Positions 5,007 to 5,659 of a stretch of DNA of 5,659 nucleotides are shown here, piece by piece. The notes beneath the pieces were generated by a model. It ran no database searches, had not been told where the DNA came from, and saw nothing but the letters and a program-made list of their open reading frames with translations. The DNA comes from an uncultured Ideonella sp. Its GTDB lineage: Bacteria; Pseudomonadota; Gammaproteobacteria; Burkholderiales; Burkholderiaceae. Both the position numbers and the translations under genes were made by a program. The DNA lies in NCBI GenBank assembly GCA_946479475.1, contig CAMLGG010000320.1, positions 1-5,659 of the forward strand, given 5' to 3'. The number at the start of each line of letters is the position of its first letter. The first letter of the stretch is position 1.

Positions 5007-5659
5007 TCAATGGCGGAGGCCGGTGTGCTCTGCGATGAAGGCCTTGACGAGGGCAACGTCCGGCGCCATCACGGTGAAGCGTTTGGGCAGGGCCTCGATG
5101 CCTTCCAGGCCGGCGGGGCGCTCGGGCTCGCGGCCCAGGGCCTCGTGGAGGGTCTCGGCGAACTTGGCCGGCAGCGCCGTCTCCAGCACGATCATCGGCA
5201 CGCCGGGCTCGACCTTCTCGGCCGCCACCTTCACGCCATCGGCCGTATGGGTGTCGATCATCGTGTGGTGCCGCTCCCAGGTCGAGCGGATGGTGGCCAC
5301 CCGGTCGGCATGCGTGCTCTTGCCGGACTGGAAGCCGAACTGGGCGATGCGCGCGAACTCCACCGGCGAGAGCGTGAACCGCCCTTCGCGCTCGATCTGG
5401 CTGCCGAACAGCTCTCGGGTGCGGGCGGCGTCGCGGCCCAGCAGATCGAACACGAAGCGCTCGAAGTTCGAGGCCTTCGAGATGTCCATCGACGGGCTGG
5501 AGGTCTCGTGCGTCTCGGCGCCCTTTCGCACGCGGTAGGTGCCGGTGCGGAAGAACTCGTCGAGCACGTCGTTCTCGTTGGTGGCCACCACCAGCTTGGC
5601 AATGGGCAGGCCCATCATGCGCGCCACATGGCCTGCGCACACGTTGCCGAAGTTGCCCG
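5007..5659 (-). CDS. thrC: Threonine synthase, C-terminal 216 residues (5' end beyond window)
   Basis: Threonine synthase is a pyridoxal-phosphate (fold type II) enzyme that turns O-phospho-L-homoserine into L-threonine and phosphate, the last step of threonine synthesis. The fragment begins with GNFGNVCAGH, the glycine-rich loop that holds the cofactor phosphate. It continues through the family segments ARMMGLPIAKLVVATNEND, SPSMDISKASNFERFVFDL, DTHTADG and VMIVLET-like text (PMIVLETALPAKF), and ends in HTGLRH before a TGA at 5009-5007. The cofactor lysine and substrate-binding N-terminal half lie outside the window. The SPSMDI...SNFERF block is typical of the longer bacterial/fungal type (about 450-480 residues). 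The frame is open to the window edge with two bases of a codon left over. The homoserine dehydrogenase gene (hom) often lies upstream in related genomes but is not visible here. Confidence 0.96.
   Translation of the reverse strand, partial: GNFGNVCAGHVARMMGLPIAKLVVATNENDVLDEFFRTGTYRVRKGAETHETSSPSMDISKASNFERFVFDLLGRDAARTRELFGSQIEREGRFTLSPVEFARIAQFGFQSGKSTHADRVATIRSTWERHHTMIDTHTADGVKVAAEKVEPGVPMIVLETALPAKFAETLHEALGREPERPAGLEGIEALPKRFTVMAPDVALVKAFIAEHTGLRH

Overview
The window looks like chromosomal DNA from a high-GC betaproteobacterium, most likely a member of the Burkholderiales. Two things suggest this: the strong G/C third-position bias, and the gene order thrC-moeA-moaD-moaE followed by clpB, which I recall (not checked) as typical of that order. 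All seven genes lie on the minus strand, so the direction of transcription runs from high to low coordinates. Coding density is high and no gap between genes exceeds about 100 bases. I see no tRNA, rRNA, CRISPR array, insertion sequence or phage gene.

In transcription order, the window opens with the C-terminal half of threonine synthase (thrC, 5659-5007, cut by the window edge). Three molybdenum cofactor genes follow: moeA (4967-3705, molybdate insertion), moaD (3693-3418, small sulfur carrier) and moaE (3416-2931, large subunit of molybdopterin synthase). They are packed tightly: moaD starts 11 bases after moeA, and moaE starts 1 base after moaD. MoaD and MoaE together form molybdopterin synthase, and MoeA acts on its product.

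Next comes a less standard pair: a small flavin reductase (2886-2401) and, 22 bases later, a protein with the acyl-CoA dehydrogenase fold (2378-1113). By my alignment this second protein has leucine where the catalytic glutamate of ordinary acyl-CoA dehydrogenases should be, and also lacks the alternative glutamate used by isovaleryl-CoA dehydrogenase. A catalytic-base-less acyl-CoA dehydrogenase fold beside a dedicated flavin reductase is the signature of a two-component, reduced-flavin-dependent monooxygenase (the DszC/HsaA/HpaB type). This is the most interesting element of the window. Its substrate cannot be read from the sequence.

The window ends with the N-terminal 338 residues of the disaggregase ClpB (1016-1, running off the edge). 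The 96-base gap before clpB holds a good match to a sigma-32 heat-shock promoter (CTTGAAA, 13 bases, ACCCAGTT) and, just upstream of and touching its -35 box, a perfect 7-bp inverted repeat. clpB is therefore probably transcribed as its own heat-shock unit, separate from the biosynthetic genes upstream.
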